Source of the DNA: Kryptolebias marmoratus
Taxonomy: Eukaryota > Chordata > Actinopteri > Cyprinodontiformes > Rivulidae
Assembly: GCF_001649575.2 (NCBI RefSeq)
Contig: NC_051443.1
Span: 12,878,694 to 12,942,693 of the forward strand
Reading direction: 5' to 3'
DNA length: 64,000 nt
The notes beneath the pieces were generated by a model. It ran no database searches and was not told the origin of the DNA. It saw only the letters and a list, made by a program, of their open reading frames with translations. The translations under genes and the position numbers were made by a program. Shown here one piece after another: positions 11,424 through 25,635 of the stretch; position 1 is the stretch's first letter; each line of letters opens with the position of its first letter.

Positions 11424-14400
11424 GTATACTGGTAGCACGATCAGTATTTAGGTAAAGTAAACTTTATATAGTGTATTACCAAAGATCGTACCTGTTTTGC
11501 TCTTCTTGTAGGTATGCCATTGCACTGGCTCTCAGAGAAAAGCAGAGAGTCATCTTCACCAGCCCAATCAAGGCCCTGTCCAACCAGAAGTACAGAGAGA
11601 TGTACGAAGAGTTTCAGGATGTGGGACTGATGACAGGTGACGTTACCATCAACCCGACTGCCTCCTGCCTCGTCATGACAACAGAGGTGAGGTATTGTCC
11701 AAACAGGAAGTATTATCAGAGACATTATGACCACCCACCTGGTATTTGGTAGGTTTTCCTGTAGTTACCCAGCAGCCCTGACCCATCAAGACTTCCTGCC
11801 AGGTGCTATTGTATAAAGCAGTCATGGTCAATTACTCCTTTTGTCAGGGAGCATGTTGTCACGCTTCCTCACAGGAAGTCTTGTGGGTTGTGTGTCCATT
11901 GCACAGCTGGATAGAAAATAATGATGGTGTTTTATTTTTTTCCCCAGATTTTGAGGAGCATGCTGTATCGGGGCTCAGAAATCATGCGAGAAGTGGCGTG
12001 GGTCATTTTTGATGAGATCCATTATATGAGAGATGCAGGTATGTGCAGAACAACAATGGGACCACACATAGGAGTACTTACAGCACACAAAAACTATTAT
12101 ACTACTACAGTTGGATTCCTTTGAACATAGGTTGTAGGACAAACTTCCATAAGTGTTTCAGTCTGTTTATTACTTAAAGCAGAATGTTGATGATACAGCC
12201 CTTTGTTTTGTGAAGTAGTCAGTTTTTGTCTTCAGTTCAGTCGCAGATAGTTGAGAATAATCCATCTTCCACATGTCACCTCATTGTTAGTCATGATTTT
12301 AAAACTGGTTCATGTTATTAAATCCTTACCCTGAAGATACAAACATTAAGTAATGTTATGATCAGCTGAACCGTTAATACTAAAGCTGCAGTGCTGCATA
12401 ATTTCTTTGTCACCTATCAGTTCTATTAATGCTGGACTTTACTGGGAGTCCATTCTTCTGTTTTTTATAGAAATTTAGAGGTAGATGTTACTAACTGTAG
12501 CTTATATGGGCTCAGTTCAGATACAGTCGTTTCTGATTTTGTTATTGTAGTTTCATTTATTTACTGGAGCATTCATTGACAATAAAACATTTGAATTTTG
12601 TATTCCCTGGCTAGTAAAAATAATTTAAAAAAGAGCAATAGCATTGCATCTTATTTTCTAAAGGGCATTGTTGAATCATTGCTATTTGAAGTTGAATGAA
12701 AAACACAACTTCTAATATCTTGTAGTTGATATCAAAGTGAGACGTAATGAGAAGAAGGGGGTGCTAAATTTTTGAAGTGTCTGAATCTCTTGACTTCAAA
12801 GAGGTGTAAGTGTGAGATGAAACGGCTTGATATTAATACTTGAGCTGGAGAGGTTATCTTTCTCTTGCAAATCTGAACTGATATTTGAACCGTATAACTT
12901 CTTAAATTTAATTAGTACCAAACCTAATTTCAAACCATTCTCAGTTGATTTCTAGTTCAGCCCAGGCATTTTAAAAATGTTTTAATTTTTGCCATTTTTG
13001 TCACTGAAACTAGACAACAGAATGAACGAGACGTGGACAATTGATTGTAACACTTATTTCCTTGTGTATTTCAGAGCGTGGTGTGGTTTGGGAAGAGACC
13101 ATCATTCTTCTTCCTGACAACGTGCACTACGTTTTCCTTTCTGCCACCATCCCCAACGCCCGACAGTTTGCTGAGTGGATCTGTCATTTACATAAGCAGG
13201 TATGACATTGTAAGAAGGCATCAGTTATCCAGATATGCATAACAACACATTCCACTAAACTTATTTGTTTAGCTGTTATTTTTGTTTTAATAACTCCAGT
13301 GTGTTTACCTAATTTTCCTGCAGCCTTGCCATGTGGTTTACACAGACTACCGCCCTACTCCACTGCAGCATTACATCTTTCCAGCAGGGGGAGATGGACT
13401 CCATCTGGTGGTTGATGAGAATGTAAGTATGCCACAATTATTGATTTAGCAGAACTAAGTAATGATTTGGAGTCAAACTCCACTTTTACACTAATAGTCC
13501 TGTCATCACAATTTATTTTTGTGGTTTCATTAGGGCATGGTCTTTTTCCTTCACCTGTTGATTCAAATATGGGGCAACCCATTGTATTATTTGCAAAATT
13601 TCCACATTATACGTTTTTCTCCAGGGGGACTTCAGAGAAGATAATTTCAACACAGCCATGCAGGTGCTGAGAGATTCTGGGGAATCTGGGGCCGGCGGTG
13701 GAGGCGGCAAGTGGGAACGAGGACGGAAAGGAGGCACAAGAGGTATACATGCATATGATACCTAATCAAATAAAAATGAGTGTAAAAGGAGTAACTATCT
13801 TCAGAAATGTATATTTCTGTGCACCTTCTCAAGGCCCGTCAAGTGTTTTTAAGATAGTGAAGATGATTATGGAAAGGAACTTCCAGCCAGTCATCATTTT
13901 CAGCTTCAGTAAGAAGGAGTGTGAGGCCTACGCTCTGCAGGTGGCTAAACTCGACTTCAACAGTGGTACGTGCATTTATGGAGATCTTATTAAGGGTTGG
14001 ACTTTTCTCGTTCTGTTTTTTTTTGGTTTCACTGTCAGGTGTAGGGGTGTTGGTTGCACCTTGTGGCATGACTTCAGTCTCTTCTGTTTGAATGGGAACA
14101 CAAAACAGTCCTAGTTGGTTTTGGGCATAGTGTATCAGACCCTGAAACTATTATTATTTATTATTATTAACCTTTTATTTAACCAGGCAAGTCCCATTAC
14201 CTAAATAGTAAATGGTGTGTATTTTGTGTGAGAGCACATTTTAGTGTTTTTCTGCTAAAATAGATGCTTTCAGATTGTGCATGAAATGGTGGAAAAAAAT
14301 ATTTAGATCACAAACTTTTGTGTTGCACAATAATATAATTTCACTGTAGTTGTATTAAAATTGATTTGACTGCTTTTATGTGTTAGTTTGTTGGAGTTTT

Positions 14401-17400
14401 GTAATCTCATGACTTTCGCCTTTTTCACCTGGTAAAGTTTTTATTATTTTCTAAAGTAGCTATAAGTTTTAAAGTATAAAATATGTGCATTAAGTCAAGC
14501 TTGTACTCCTGTCTCAGGTAAAATTAGTTTTATTTGATCATCTTTTTTTTATCAGAATAACTCAAGCTATTAGTATTTCTACTGGAGGCATGTTTTTGAT
14601 CAGTTCTCTTTTTTGTGAACAAATTCCCCTCACACTGAAATGTCATAATAAGCACATTTTTGTGACAAATTGCTCCGGGGAGTTGAAATTAGAAAATCAG
14701 AACCCCTCACCAAAATGCTAAATTGTTGGCAGGCTGAGCTCTCCACTGAGGGAGGGTTATGAATATAGCTTATTGTGCCTGCGCAGTTGGACAAGTAAAG
14801 AAGTTGCATGAAGACAAATTCTGTTAGGAAATAATCCAGCTTTAGAGGAAGCTTGGCTCTCATCCACCTGCTTCAGACCTTTTGCAGTGAAATAAAACAT
14901 CCATACAAATTGATACCGTGAAACATGTTCCTTTCTCATCTTGATTAGTTTTTTCCTGGACTGGGACAACATTATAAATCTCGTTTGTTTTAATGCTAAG
15001 CTCCTCCAACAATGAAGGGCTTTATTCTGCGAAAGCCGAAAGTTTTTAATCAACAACCCAAGCAGCAAATGGGGAAATCTTTGCCAAAGATTTTCTTTGT
15101 TTGTAATTTTGAAGAACTATTTCTGTAAGAGAAGATGACTTTCCTGTAAAATTAGCAAATAGCGTTGTGCAAGGAGAGAATTTTCTTATGTTGGGGAAAA
15201 AATTTCATTTGAGTAAAACGTCTTGATCTTTTAGTATTATAAGCAAAGACTAAAATTACTAGTACATAATAAAGGCCTGAAATGTTGGAAACCTAAATTG
15301 ACTGTGAGGCATATAAAAATTCATATGGGCCTTTTTTCAAGAAACAGAGGAAGCCACAGTGTTTGACCGGGTCGTGTGTGTGTGTGTAGGTGGGTTATGA
15401 TGAAGTGATTGAGACACGTGGATCCTCTGGTTTCCTTTTTTTCCAATCAACTCTTGTTAACCCCTCTCCTCTTTTTTTGGATTGTGTTGTAGTCAGTCAG
15501 TTGACTAGCTGATATATATTTACTACAGTTCTTGTAAAAAAAAAAAGAAAGAAAGAAAGAAAAGATTTTAATCTGTGGCTAAAACCACAGTCATGAGTTA
15601 AACATTTGGTACAAAATTTCAAACGTTATAAACACGAGTTTGCTGAAACATTGCTGCAAAATCAATAATCGGCAAAGACTTGGTCAAAGTCTTTGCCCTT
15701 CCTCCTGATGCCCCAGATTAACAACACCTGACTTAAACTGGACTGGTTGAAGACGTCACAATGTCTTCGTGTTAATAATTGGACAGCTCTCTGAGCAGCT
15801 GTGAGAGGATGTTAACAAATGCTCAATTTGCCTGTTCTAGATGATGAGAAGCGTCTGGTGGAAGAAGTGTTCAACAATGCAGTGGATTGTCTTTCAGATG
15901 AGGACAAGAAACTGCCTCAGGTGAGCAGGACAGCTCTGTCACGATCTGTAAAATACTTTAATAACGTCCAGTTTTTAAACACTTTGTAAAACAAAAAAAA
16001 ATGTCTCAAACTCTGAGCTCCGGTTTAAGCTGCTGTTGTGACTTCCTATATGAAAGCCAGTCGTGTTCGTGTTGTAACTGTGAGTGAGGAGATTACTACA
16101 GCATGTGATATGGCTAAGCCAGCGATGTCCCGCCCTTTTCCACGGCAAGGGTTGTGTTTTCTGTTTCGGCATTTCTGGTTTTGGTTGCTGTAATCCTTTG
16201 AGTAAAGCTGTTAGATTTAAACTATCACTAAATTAATAAATTAACAGTAATGATCATCTGGTGTCCCACAGGTTGAGCATGTGCTGCCACTGTTGAGGAG
16301 AGGGATAGGAATCCATCATGGAGGCCTCCTACCCATCCTGAAAGAAACCATAGAGATTCTTTTCTCTGAAGGCTTGCTAAAGGTACCTCCAGCTTTGACA
16401 GGAGTCACTCTGTAAACACATTAATATTCCTCTCTGTAGGATAGTAAATGAACGTTTAAATTACATTATAAGATTGTTTATTTAGACATTAGTTAGTTTA
16501 CTCAACTCCAGTTGATTCAAGCCCAATAAAAGCATAAAAGTTAAGATTTCTGATCGCTAATTTTTGCATCGTTGATGGATTTGATCATCTTTGATTTGCG
16601 CGGATCAACTCTGATGTTGCACAGAATTTTATAAATAATCCTAATAATCTTTCCCAGCTGCTAATTTCAAGTTTTATTAATGTTGAGAAGATGCCTTAGC
16701 AATAAAATGCATATATAAATTTACTGTAAATTAAAGTTTTATGTACTTGCTACGATGCAAGAATCGTTTTGAATATTAAAGAACATTTTTATAATAATTG
16801 CATGATTCAAAAACGGGTCCAGATACAAACCTTGCAACTAATTAAGGACTTTTATTAAAACTCCACATAACATTAAAACTAAAACACTATAGGTCACTAC
16901 GTTAAATCTACTGTAATTAATCTTTTTAAACATAACATCTAGAAAATCTAAATTTGAAGCAACAAATCACTTAGTCAGGACTCATAAGATCATATAGTGT
17001 TTTTGTTTGTAACTACCGGTATAAGAAATTTTGTTGAAAAGAAAACTTAAGAAAACACCAAATGTCTTACTGTAACTAATCTTGTGTTCATGTGGAGGTG
17101 AAATTGTATTTATGCCTTTTTATTTCCTTTCCAGGCCTTGTTTGCCACAGAGACATTTGCCATGGGTATTAACATGCCGGCTCGGACTGTGCTCTTCACC
17201 AGCGCACGCAAGTTTGATGGCAAGAATCACCGCTTTGTAAGAGGACACTCTCCTACTCCTACTTCCCGACCACATACCACCAATTAAAGACAAAATGACC
17301 TGAGCTAGTCGTCGTTCTACATTACGCTGTGGCATTTCACATAGCTGACAATGAAGCCTTCCAAAAGCAAGAGGTTGAGCTAAAACTGCAGCTAATATAA

Positions 17401-20400
17401 ACAAGGTATCTGTGTTTGGGAGAAGTTAAAACACTCAGAAAGAAAGTGAACAGTGTGTATCTTCAGTAAGAGGGTCAGCAACTTGTAAAGCTTCTAAGAA
17501 ACTGTCCTGCCTCTTTAAACCTGTCCTGGTGTGTTTAGTGTCGAGCTGATACTCGGTGTGTTGCTCTGAAGTCTTTATAAGGTCTTCAAGCACTCCTGCT
17601 TGCTTTGCCACATAAACAGCCACGTATTGTTTATAAGAGCTGGGGGCCGTGTGTGAAGCTGCTGTTACACACACACACACACACAAGGCTTGAAGAGAAT
17701 GAGAGAGACACTGCCCTCCAAGAAGTTCATCAGGAACATCTGGTGCCTCTGATGGAGCCAAAGCTCCACGCAGGCACTCACTTCAAAATACGCTCCTCTC
17801 ATTCCTGAGCCACAGTTTTGAAATTATGATCCTGTGCTATGGCGCTTCTGAAATAAAAAAAAAATTTAACAAATTTCACAACAAAACAATGCGATCCTCC
17901 TCCTCTTGTCATGAAAACCATTAAACAGATTAGGATTTGTCAGATCTTAACGGAGCAGAAAAAAACAAGTATTCCTGTGTAGAAACATTAGAATGTTTTT
18001 GGTAATCATTATTTTGTAGAATAGCAGGCAAAAAATGCACTTTATTCTACAAGTAAATTGACATTTTCTCTTCCATCTTCTCAGTATCATTTTCTGTTTT
18101 TTTTTTTTGTCTAGATCACATCAGGTGAATACATCCAGATGTCTGGCCGCGCTGGGAGGAGAGGAATGGATGATAGGGGAATCGTTATTTTCATGGTGGA
18201 TGAGAAGATGAGTCCAGCTGTGGGGAAGCAGCTTCTGAAGGTACAGTTCAGTTCTACCATTTCTGCCTTTTGTCTTTAAACTTCAATTTGCAAAAAAATA
18301 ACCAATGTTTCTATTAGCTAAACCTATTTTCCTGCTATCTGCTAAGAATTTGCGTCAGACCGTTTACTGTTCTGTTAAAACTTGGCAACATCATCACAGT
18401 GAATCAGACTCCTGATCTTTAGCTTTTCATTTGACATGTTTACAGTCATGTTGCTATAAATATACAGCTGTATGGCTTCTGAAACAGGTTGTCAATGTAT
18501 TACTTGTTTCTTATCTTACAGAACACTGACATGTTTGTGTGGTTTAAAGGTTGTGATTACAAAATCTTCTTAAGGAATTTAATTTAGAGAACGACCTCAG
18601 CATGCTCACAGTTTCTTGGCTTTTTTAAGCTGGTGTAGAGTCTCAGACATCCAGAACATGGGAAATCCAAAAAAAGGTTAAAAAAGAAAATCAACTAGAC
18701 TTCTGTTCTGTAGCTAAAGACGTTTGCTTCTCATCCGAGGAGCTTGATCAATTCAAAAAGCAGAGGGTGTGGAGTTCAAGCTTTTAAAGCTGAGATGTTC
18801 TGTAAACTGGATTCATGTGCAGATTGCAAAGACCAATGAGCCTCTATAGTGAGGGGAATGAGTGTAATCTGCATGTGAATCTATCTTATACAACATCTCA
18901 GCTTTAAAAGCTTGAACTCCACATTCTCTGCTTTTTGAATTGATCAAGCTCCTCAGATGAGAAGCGAAACGTCTTCAGCTACAGAATAGAAATGTTAGTG
19001 TTTTTGTTTTTCAACCTTTTATTGGATTTGGCTTCTTAAGTTATTTACCATGGAGTGATTCTGACTTTATCTTATTGTAAAGTGATGCACTTTTGTATTG
19101 GCGTGCTGTGCAGGGCTCAGCAGACCCTTTAAACAGTGCCTTCCACCTGACCTACAACATGGTGCTCAACCTGCTGCGTGTGGAAGAGATCAACCCAGAA
19201 TACATGCTGGAGAAGTCATTTTACCAGTTCCAACACTACAGGGCTCTGCCTGGTGTCGTGGAGAGTAAGTACTTTTCCAGGCACAATTAGATTACCGTAG
19301 ATGACAACTGGAAAACCAATGATACTAAGGTGAAGAGTTCAGGGTTGTTGTGGAAGACTGAAACTGAATCAGAATGTCGATTCTTTTTGTGCAGAAATTA
19401 AGAAATTGGAGGAGCAGTACCACACTATTGAAATTCCTAATGAAGAGAGTGTGGTCACTTACTTTAAGATCAGGCAGCAGCTGGCCAAATTGGGTAAAGA
19501 AATACAAGAGTTCATCCACAAACCCAAGTACTGCCTGCCGTTCTTGCAGCCTGGGCGACTTGTCAAGGTACGGCTTTACTTACTCACAGACCGGCCTCGA
19601 TTAATGATCTTTACATCTAATTAGAAACTAAAGTCTTTATTGCGGTGCCACAGGTAAAAAATGAGGACGCTGACTTTGGCTGGGGAGTTGTTGTCAACTT
19701 TTGCAAGAAGACTAACGTGAAGGTAAGCCAGTTTTATTTGCATTTATGCATTTTTTTAATGGCATGTTTCTGTGACTGATTTTGTTTTTGTCTTTCAGAC
19801 CAGCGCAGACTCGGAGCCTCTGTATGTGGTGGAGGTTTTGCTTCACTGTAGTAAGGAAAGTGTGAAAGATGCCGCGACGGAAGCTGCCAGACCTGCAGCT
19901 CCAGGGGAGACTGGAGAAATGCAGGTGAGTGAAACCAGACAAAGATGCACAAGTTTGTGTAACAAATGCACATTACAGTCACTGTGATCTGAATTGTATT
20001 TTTTTTTCAGGTGGTTCCAGTGATGCTCCATCTCCTAACTTCAATCAGCTCGGTTCGTCTTTACATCCCGAAAGACCTGAGACCGTTCGACAACAGACAG
20101 CTCATGCTCAAATCCATTCAGGTACACGCAGCGGCCGTCTTAAAAAAAAAAAAAAAAGAATAGAAAACTAAAACGGTTTTGACAGAAATTTCGATTTTAA
20201 TTTGCCTTTTAGGAGGTGCAGAAACGTTTCCCAGACGGCGTTCCTTTACTTGACCCCATCGATGACATGGGCATCAAAGACCCGGCGCTGAAGAAGGTGA
20301 TTCAGAAGGTGGAGGCCTTCGAGCACCGGATGTACACCCACCCCCTCCACAGTGACCCCAACTTGGAATCGGTCTATTCCCTTTGTGAGAAGAAAGCTCT

Positions 20401-23400
20401 GGTGAGAAACTGCTCGTGTTTCATTTTGCGTGCACACGAGTCAGATGTCAAACTTAAGGAAGTCCAAGTAAATGTCAGTCCAAATGACAAATCGGGGATT
20501 AAACAATAGATTGATATTGTTGTTGAAATGTTTGGATTTTACCTGATTATTTCGATTAAAGTAATGTTATTAGATAACAGTCTAGATAACCTTTTTATTT
20601 TCTTCTTGTTTACAACAAGAATACAAACAGGAAGAAAACAAAGACGTTATTCCTACGTCTTCAGTCAAAGGTCACACAAATGTCAAGCTCTCTCACCCTG
20701 CATTTCACCAGCACCTCTCCCTCCAGTTAATAAACAAATTAAGTCACAGGATTTCCTCACACAGATGGTCTCTGTGTCCATCCAGAACAAGTAATAATAA
20801 AACAAGATGTCAACTGGCTGACACGAGTTCATATTCCTGTTAGTAGCTGCTCTACTTTGAGATCTGGGTTCAGATGAACTTTATTTACAAGTGCTAAATA
20901 ATCTGCACAAATGGCTGAAAAGGATCCGATGGAGAGACTGAGCTAATTTAGACTCTGGGCTTCATTGAATTGTTTGAGAAAACTTCAACTAAAATGAAGC
21001 CATTATGGAGTGATAGTTGAAGTCTTGCGATATGAAAAGTGGCGAGTACCGTACATCGTGGACAGGTCGCAATTTGATCACAGACCACCTGCACACCTAC
21101 AGTTAAAAAAAAATTGAGCAGAATTTTGTTCAGCACAGCTCAACTCAGCTTGTTGTTTTAAAAGGATCTGAATCCTAGATGCAAATGGTTTTAATGGTGT
21201 GGAGGGAAAAATGTAAGATGTTATTTACGTATTGCAGTTATTTACATGCGCTTTAACGAAATGAAAGTATAAATAAACCAGAATTAGTGTGTTTGATGGA
21301 TGAAGCAAGAGCTTAAGATCTCTCCAGCTGATGCACAGCCCACATCAGCTGTGACACGATAATTCAACATGGCTAACAAAATAAAGGGGAGTTGGGGCTG
21401 GGGGCTCTTTATTTTTCAGTTTAACTGCATTAGGAATTTAAAGCTGATCATATGAATAAAAAAATGTTTTCTTTTTTATAGCTGTGCTAAAAAACGAAAA
21501 GAAGAAGGCAGCTCTAAGCTTTCCAGTTTGTGCTTTTTGAGATCAATTTCCACTAACACACATGCAGTCATGGAGTCAGAGACACGAGGCTCGAAATTTT
21601 TATTTCTTTTCTTAAGTAATAAACCTTGCTGGTGACATTTGTGTGCATGTTTGGCCCAGAGTTGTGTTTTGCAACAGTGAAAAATGGACTGAGGCGGGTA
21701 ATGGATTTTGTTGGTGTACGTCTGCAAGATAAGCGTGAACCATCTGTTGTAAATTTCAGCCACAGTCCTCTTCATCACTGTGACAGTTACTGTGCCGCTG
21801 GAGATTATCTCACGCGCAAAACAGCCGGTAGTTATGACAGACGTTAATGAGCGATGCGTGTTTCTGTGAACCCTTCGCCGAGTCGTACATCACACGGGGT
21901 GATGCGTGTTTTTTTTTTTTGTCCTTCAGATCGCGGCAGACGTTCGCACGGCCAAACGAGAGCTGAAGAAAGCTCGAACCGTCCTGCAGATGGATGAGCT
22001 GAAGTGCCGGAAGAGGGTTCTCCGAAGACTCGGCTTCGCCAGCCCTTCTGACGTCATCGAGATGAAGGGACGGGTCGCCTGTGAAATCAGCAGGTAGGGA
22101 AGAACACACACACACATCATCTGAGTCTGTAATGACTTAGTTTTGTAACACACATTTGTAATTGGAACAGCTGATTATAGCAGCAACTTTTAGAGTAGTA
22201 ATGATTTCCTAAGAGGTTTAAATATTTATTACAAATGTATAGAAGTGTTTACAAGTCAGGTTTCACCACAGAAATGTCAGCTTGTGCTCTTTGGCATCAG
22301 CTTGAATTCTTGATTTGTTGGTGAGAAAAGTTTTACGTTTCTAAATGTGTGTGTTGTGAGAGAACATCGGCTTCTACCTGCCTCAATTAGCTTCCACCCA
22401 AGTTACATTTCCTCATAACCATTGTCTAAATGGAACAATACTGGTTTGGTTTAGATGCTGTATTTTTACAGCAGCGATTCTGTGTGACTCTTTGCAGCGG
22501 CGACGAGCTCCTGCTGACAGAGATGGTGTTCAACGGCCTCTTCAACGACCTGACGGTTGAACAAGCCACCGCCCTCTTGTCCTGCTTCGTCTTCCAGGAG
22601 AATGTAAGCGCGAACACACAGAATTCCTCCACAGTTCTCTCCACAAAACTTCCCCGAGCACTGACCTAAACATCTGATTCCCATTCCCACGGAGTTGCAT
22701 TCTTGGCTCGTTTCCCCGCTTTGCAACCAAAACAGAGAGCTGAAGCTGATATGTTTGTCTTGTCTAATGAAGCCTGTTGTTTTAAGCAGAACTTTTCTCT
22801 GGCTCCACATTACCCCTGTCTCCTTAAAGGACCAATTTTCTGCTTCAAGTGTAGACCATCTCATTGTTTCTTTGTTTTGTTTAATTAATCTGTAGGTTTG
22901 TGGACAGTGACAGGCCTCTCTATGAGTTTATGTGTGTGTGTGTGTTTGTGCACAGAGTTGATGATGTCAATCTTTGTGTATTGTTAATTTGTTGGTATTT
23001 CTAGTCCTAACAGTGATTCATCGTTTTTCTTTCTCATAAATTTGTTTGTAACTCACTCGTTGTGTGGTCTCAATAAAGACCACAAGGAAAGAATTTCTAT
23101 TTTTCTGTTTTGAAGTTCACATTTTTGCCCCTCTAGTTTTAGGTTTATTTGTCAGAAAACTGTTTACTATCCAGCTATATACTGACCGAGGCCTTTATTT
23201 GGAAGTCAAGCGTTGGGTTAGCCTGTTGTTAGACAGATGGTTCAATGGAAACAAACAGCTGCTTTACATTCGTTTTTATTTTTAGCACAACTCTATTGTA
23301 ACAAGCGGCGTCCAAAAAAAGCTGCAAATAACAGCAAAATGACAACTAAACGTGGCCTGTGGACACGGTTTTAACATTGTTAGCTTATGGACACAAAGAG

Positions 23401-25490
23401 GAGAAACTTGAATGTTTCTCTTTTATATTTGTCAAACTTTTAATTCTGATTGCTTAAAAAACATTAAAAATCAGAGTAATTTTTTTGTTTTTCTTCATTT
23501 TGGTATTTTTAAATTACTAACAATGAAGGAGGATGTCTTTGCTTATATTGTGTGGACATTTAAACAGATTACTAAAGTGACAGTACAGAAGAATTTGTCT
23601 TTGGACTGTTTCAGCTTATTGGTGAAAATGTTTTCGATCTTTTAGATTGTTTTTATAAGATAATCATATCTAACCTTTACATATGAAGCCACAAAATTAA
23701 ATGAAACTAGCTGCAGCTGTAGTTGAGTCAGCATTGATGCACAGAAACTGTTAAAACTCTAAAACCACCAAACTCTGTGCCTGGATCTGTCCTCCTCACC
23801 CAGTAAGCCCAGTCTTTCAGGATGAGAATGATCCCTTCCATGATAGTTTTCTTTTAACGCCCCACATGGTTAGTTACTCCCCAGTTAACAGCACCCTCTC
23901 TTTACACTCCTCCTGTCCAAGACTGTATAGAAGTGTGAAACGCAAAACCACAAGGATGGTTTGCGATTTCTCCCCCACTCGTAACATTTACACATTTACA
24001 CATCTTTTACGTGCAGTTGTTAATCCTGTGTGAGTATTTTTTACTGTCTGGATAGTAATAAAGTCACTTCGCTCCACAGGCCAACGAGATGCCGAAGCTG
24101 ACTGAGCAGCTGGCTGCCCCACTGCGACAGATGCAGGTTTGACGCCACGAAGCACAAACTGTTTGCTAAGAAGTGTAACTTTTGGAGGAAACGTGAACGC
24201 CGTCGATGTTGTTGTTGGGTTCAGGAGTGTGCGAAGCGCATTGCCAAGGTGTCTGCAGACGCCAAGCTGGAGGTGGATGAGGAGTCCTATCTGAACCAGT
24301 TCAAGCCCCACCTGATGGACGTGATCTACGCCTGGGCCAACGGGGTCACGTTTGCTCAAATCTGCAAGATGACGGACGTCTTTGAGGGTTTGTTCCAAAT
24401 GTTAATATCCAACCAACCAAACAATAGTCCCAAAGAAGCTCATCGTATTCATATTCTCGTTTTCTGTTACTGTCTGAGTTTCTGCAGCTTTTCTGAGGCT
24501 GTTCGGGGTTGATTTTGAGTTCGATTTATTACATGTGGCTTGTTTCCCAGTTCCAGCATTCTCCTTAAAGTGTGTGTGCCAGCAGTGAGTTCATCTGTTA
24601 AATATTGGATGTTACCAAAAGCAGAAAGGGAATCTGAGTTGGGAAACTTGAGGGAGGATTTGATGAGTTTGCGTGTGTTCTGGCAACAGAAACAGTTGAG
24701 AAATGTCCATAATTTAGTCGTCACCTTAACTTCAGAACTATCCATTTTTCCCCACCACATTCACGAGTTGCAGATGCTTCATTATGTATGTTTTGTTTAG
24801 GAAGCATCATCCGCTGCATGCGGCGTCTGGAGGAGGTGCTGCGACAGATGTGCTCTGCATCCAAAGCCATCGGTAACACAGAACTGGAGAACAAGTTTGC
24901 AGAAGGTAAGATGAGTAGTAATTTGTTTGTTGTTGGCTGAGATTTAGTTAAAAAGCTCAGAGTTATTGATGGAAAACTGGGACCATTTCAGATTAAAAGC
25001 AATACTTTTTTTTTATATAACTACCCGTCTTTCCTTTTCGTTCAAGGCTCCTAAAACTGCCTAATTTTCTGTTGCTCACATTGTTCTCTTCTTATTGACT
25101 AATACAAATACAGTAATCAGAGAAAACAGAACTATAGCTCTAACCTTGTGGTCTTAAACACCAAATCTTTGTTTGCAGCTTCAATAACAGTAAACACATG
25201 ACTCTGATATTTTATCTTAAAACACAGATATACACCACCCGGCCAAAAGACAAGTTACTAACTGGACTTTAACCGTCTTCAGCTCTCTTAGGTTTTGCTT
25301 TCACTGTAAATTGTTTAATTTATTCCTCTTTACCAAGTAAGATTACCTTCCTGAAACCAGTAAACTTTATACATGTGACACTAAGGGTATATGATCAAGT
25401 CACAGGATTAATTTTCTTGTTTTCTTTCTCCCCGCAGGAATAACAAAGATCAAGAGAGACATCGTCTTTGCTGCCAGTCTGTATTTATAG
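8970..25490 (+). CDS. mtrex: MTREX (SKIV2L2/MTR4), nuclear exosome RNA helicase, complete
   Basis: 3'-5' RNA helicase of the TRAMP, NEXT and PAXT complexes that feeds RNA to the nuclear exosome. Exons: 8970-9070, 9380-9514, 10320-10386, 10473-10535, 10800-10912, 11512-11686, 11948-12038, 13075-13199, 13324-13422, 13625-13742, 13834-13965, 15841-15920, 16272-16382, 17135-17236, 18115-18240, 19114-19264, 19395-19567, 19654-19722, 19799-19924, 20011-20121, 20213-20401, 21930-22093, 22498-22603, 24080-24136, 24225-24387, 24801-24905, 25438-25490. This gives 1,034 residues plus TAG (human 1,042), all in frame. Motifs: AHTSAGKT (K155), DEIH (240-243), SAT (271), [14 protein letters not shown] (exon 14), [10 protein letters not shown] (512-521). 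The arch/KOW region is about 590-810; the C-terminus ends IVFAASLYL as in human. The start has good context (ACAAACATGG). The N-terminal 35-100 region is diverged, as is usual for this family. Confidence 0.98.
9515..13074. other. mtrex introns 2-7: no further features recognised
   Basis: These AT-rich introns lie between the small exons at 10320-12038. The only clear structure is a (TTA)n microsatellite at about 11392-11420. The longest pieces (9515-10319, 10913-11511, 12039-13074) show no protein similarity or inverted repeats that I can support. Confidence 0.6.
13966..15840. other. mtrex intron 11 (1.9 kb), no gene seen
   Basis: AT-rich intron with a short TTATTATTA run near 14152-14170 and a (GAAA)n tract at about 15547-15563. 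I see no coding similarity on either strand. The 77- and 103-codon minus-strand frames here have no recognisable domain. Confidence 0.6.
16383..18114. other. mtrex introns 13 and 14, one (CA)n microsatellite
   Basis: Two introns flank the small exon 17135-17236, which carries helicase motif V. An (AC)n microsatellite is at 17667-17685. The 108-codon minus-strand frame at 17435-17761 overlaps this microsatellite and looks like chance. Confidence 0.6.
18661..19033. mobile_element. Foldback (long inverted repeat) element in mtrex intron 15
   Basis: The left arm (about 18661-18830) and right arm (about 18885-19033) are imperfect reverse complements. TTCTGTAGC / GCTACAGAA, GCTTGATCAATTCAAAAAGC / GCTTTTTGAATTGATCAAGC and GGAGTTCAAGCTTTTAAAGC / GCTTTAAAAGCTTGAACTCC pair almost perfectly. 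The central spacer is only about 50 bp. There is no ORF. Its architecture is that of a foldback MITE; the superfamily and target duplication were not resolved. Confidence 0.8.
20402..21929. other. mtrex intron 21 (1.5 kb), nothing recognised
   Basis: AT-rich intron without repeats of clear structure. Open frames are short (at most 100 codons) and lack recognisable domains. A T-run precedes the acceptor at 21928-21929. Confidence 0.55.
22604..24079. other. mtrex intron 23 (1.5 kb), nothing recognised
   Basis: AT-rich intron with a short TG run near 22930. No coding similarity or structured repeat was seen. The 132-codon minus-strand frame at 22466-22864 is mostly the antisense of exon 22498-22603 plus flanking intron. 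Confidence 0.55.
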
Positions 25491-25629
25491 TTCTCTCTCC
25501 AAACTCATTTGCTTCATCAACACACCAAGATCACACTGTTTGGTTCCAATTTCAATATTTTTTTCCTCCATAAATGTTAATGTTTGTTTGAACACATTTA
25601 AGTTGTCAGAACAGATTAAAAGATCATCT

Positions 25630-25635
25630 TTTATT
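25630..25635 (-). terminator. plpp1: Candidate plpp1 polyadenylation signal (AATAAA on minus strand)
   Basis: TTTATT on the plus strand is the only canonical signal I see between mtrex and the plpp1 stop codon. It would give plpp1 a 3' UTR of about 0.9 kb that overlaps the mtrex 3' UTR by roughly 150 nt. A weaker ATTAAA-type site near 25951 is an alternative. Confidence 0.4.

Noticed and set aside
13380..13394. CTCF-like CCAGCAGGGGGAG in an mtrex exon
   Set aside because: It departs from the core consensus at the GGC position and is explained by conserved codons (PAGGDG).
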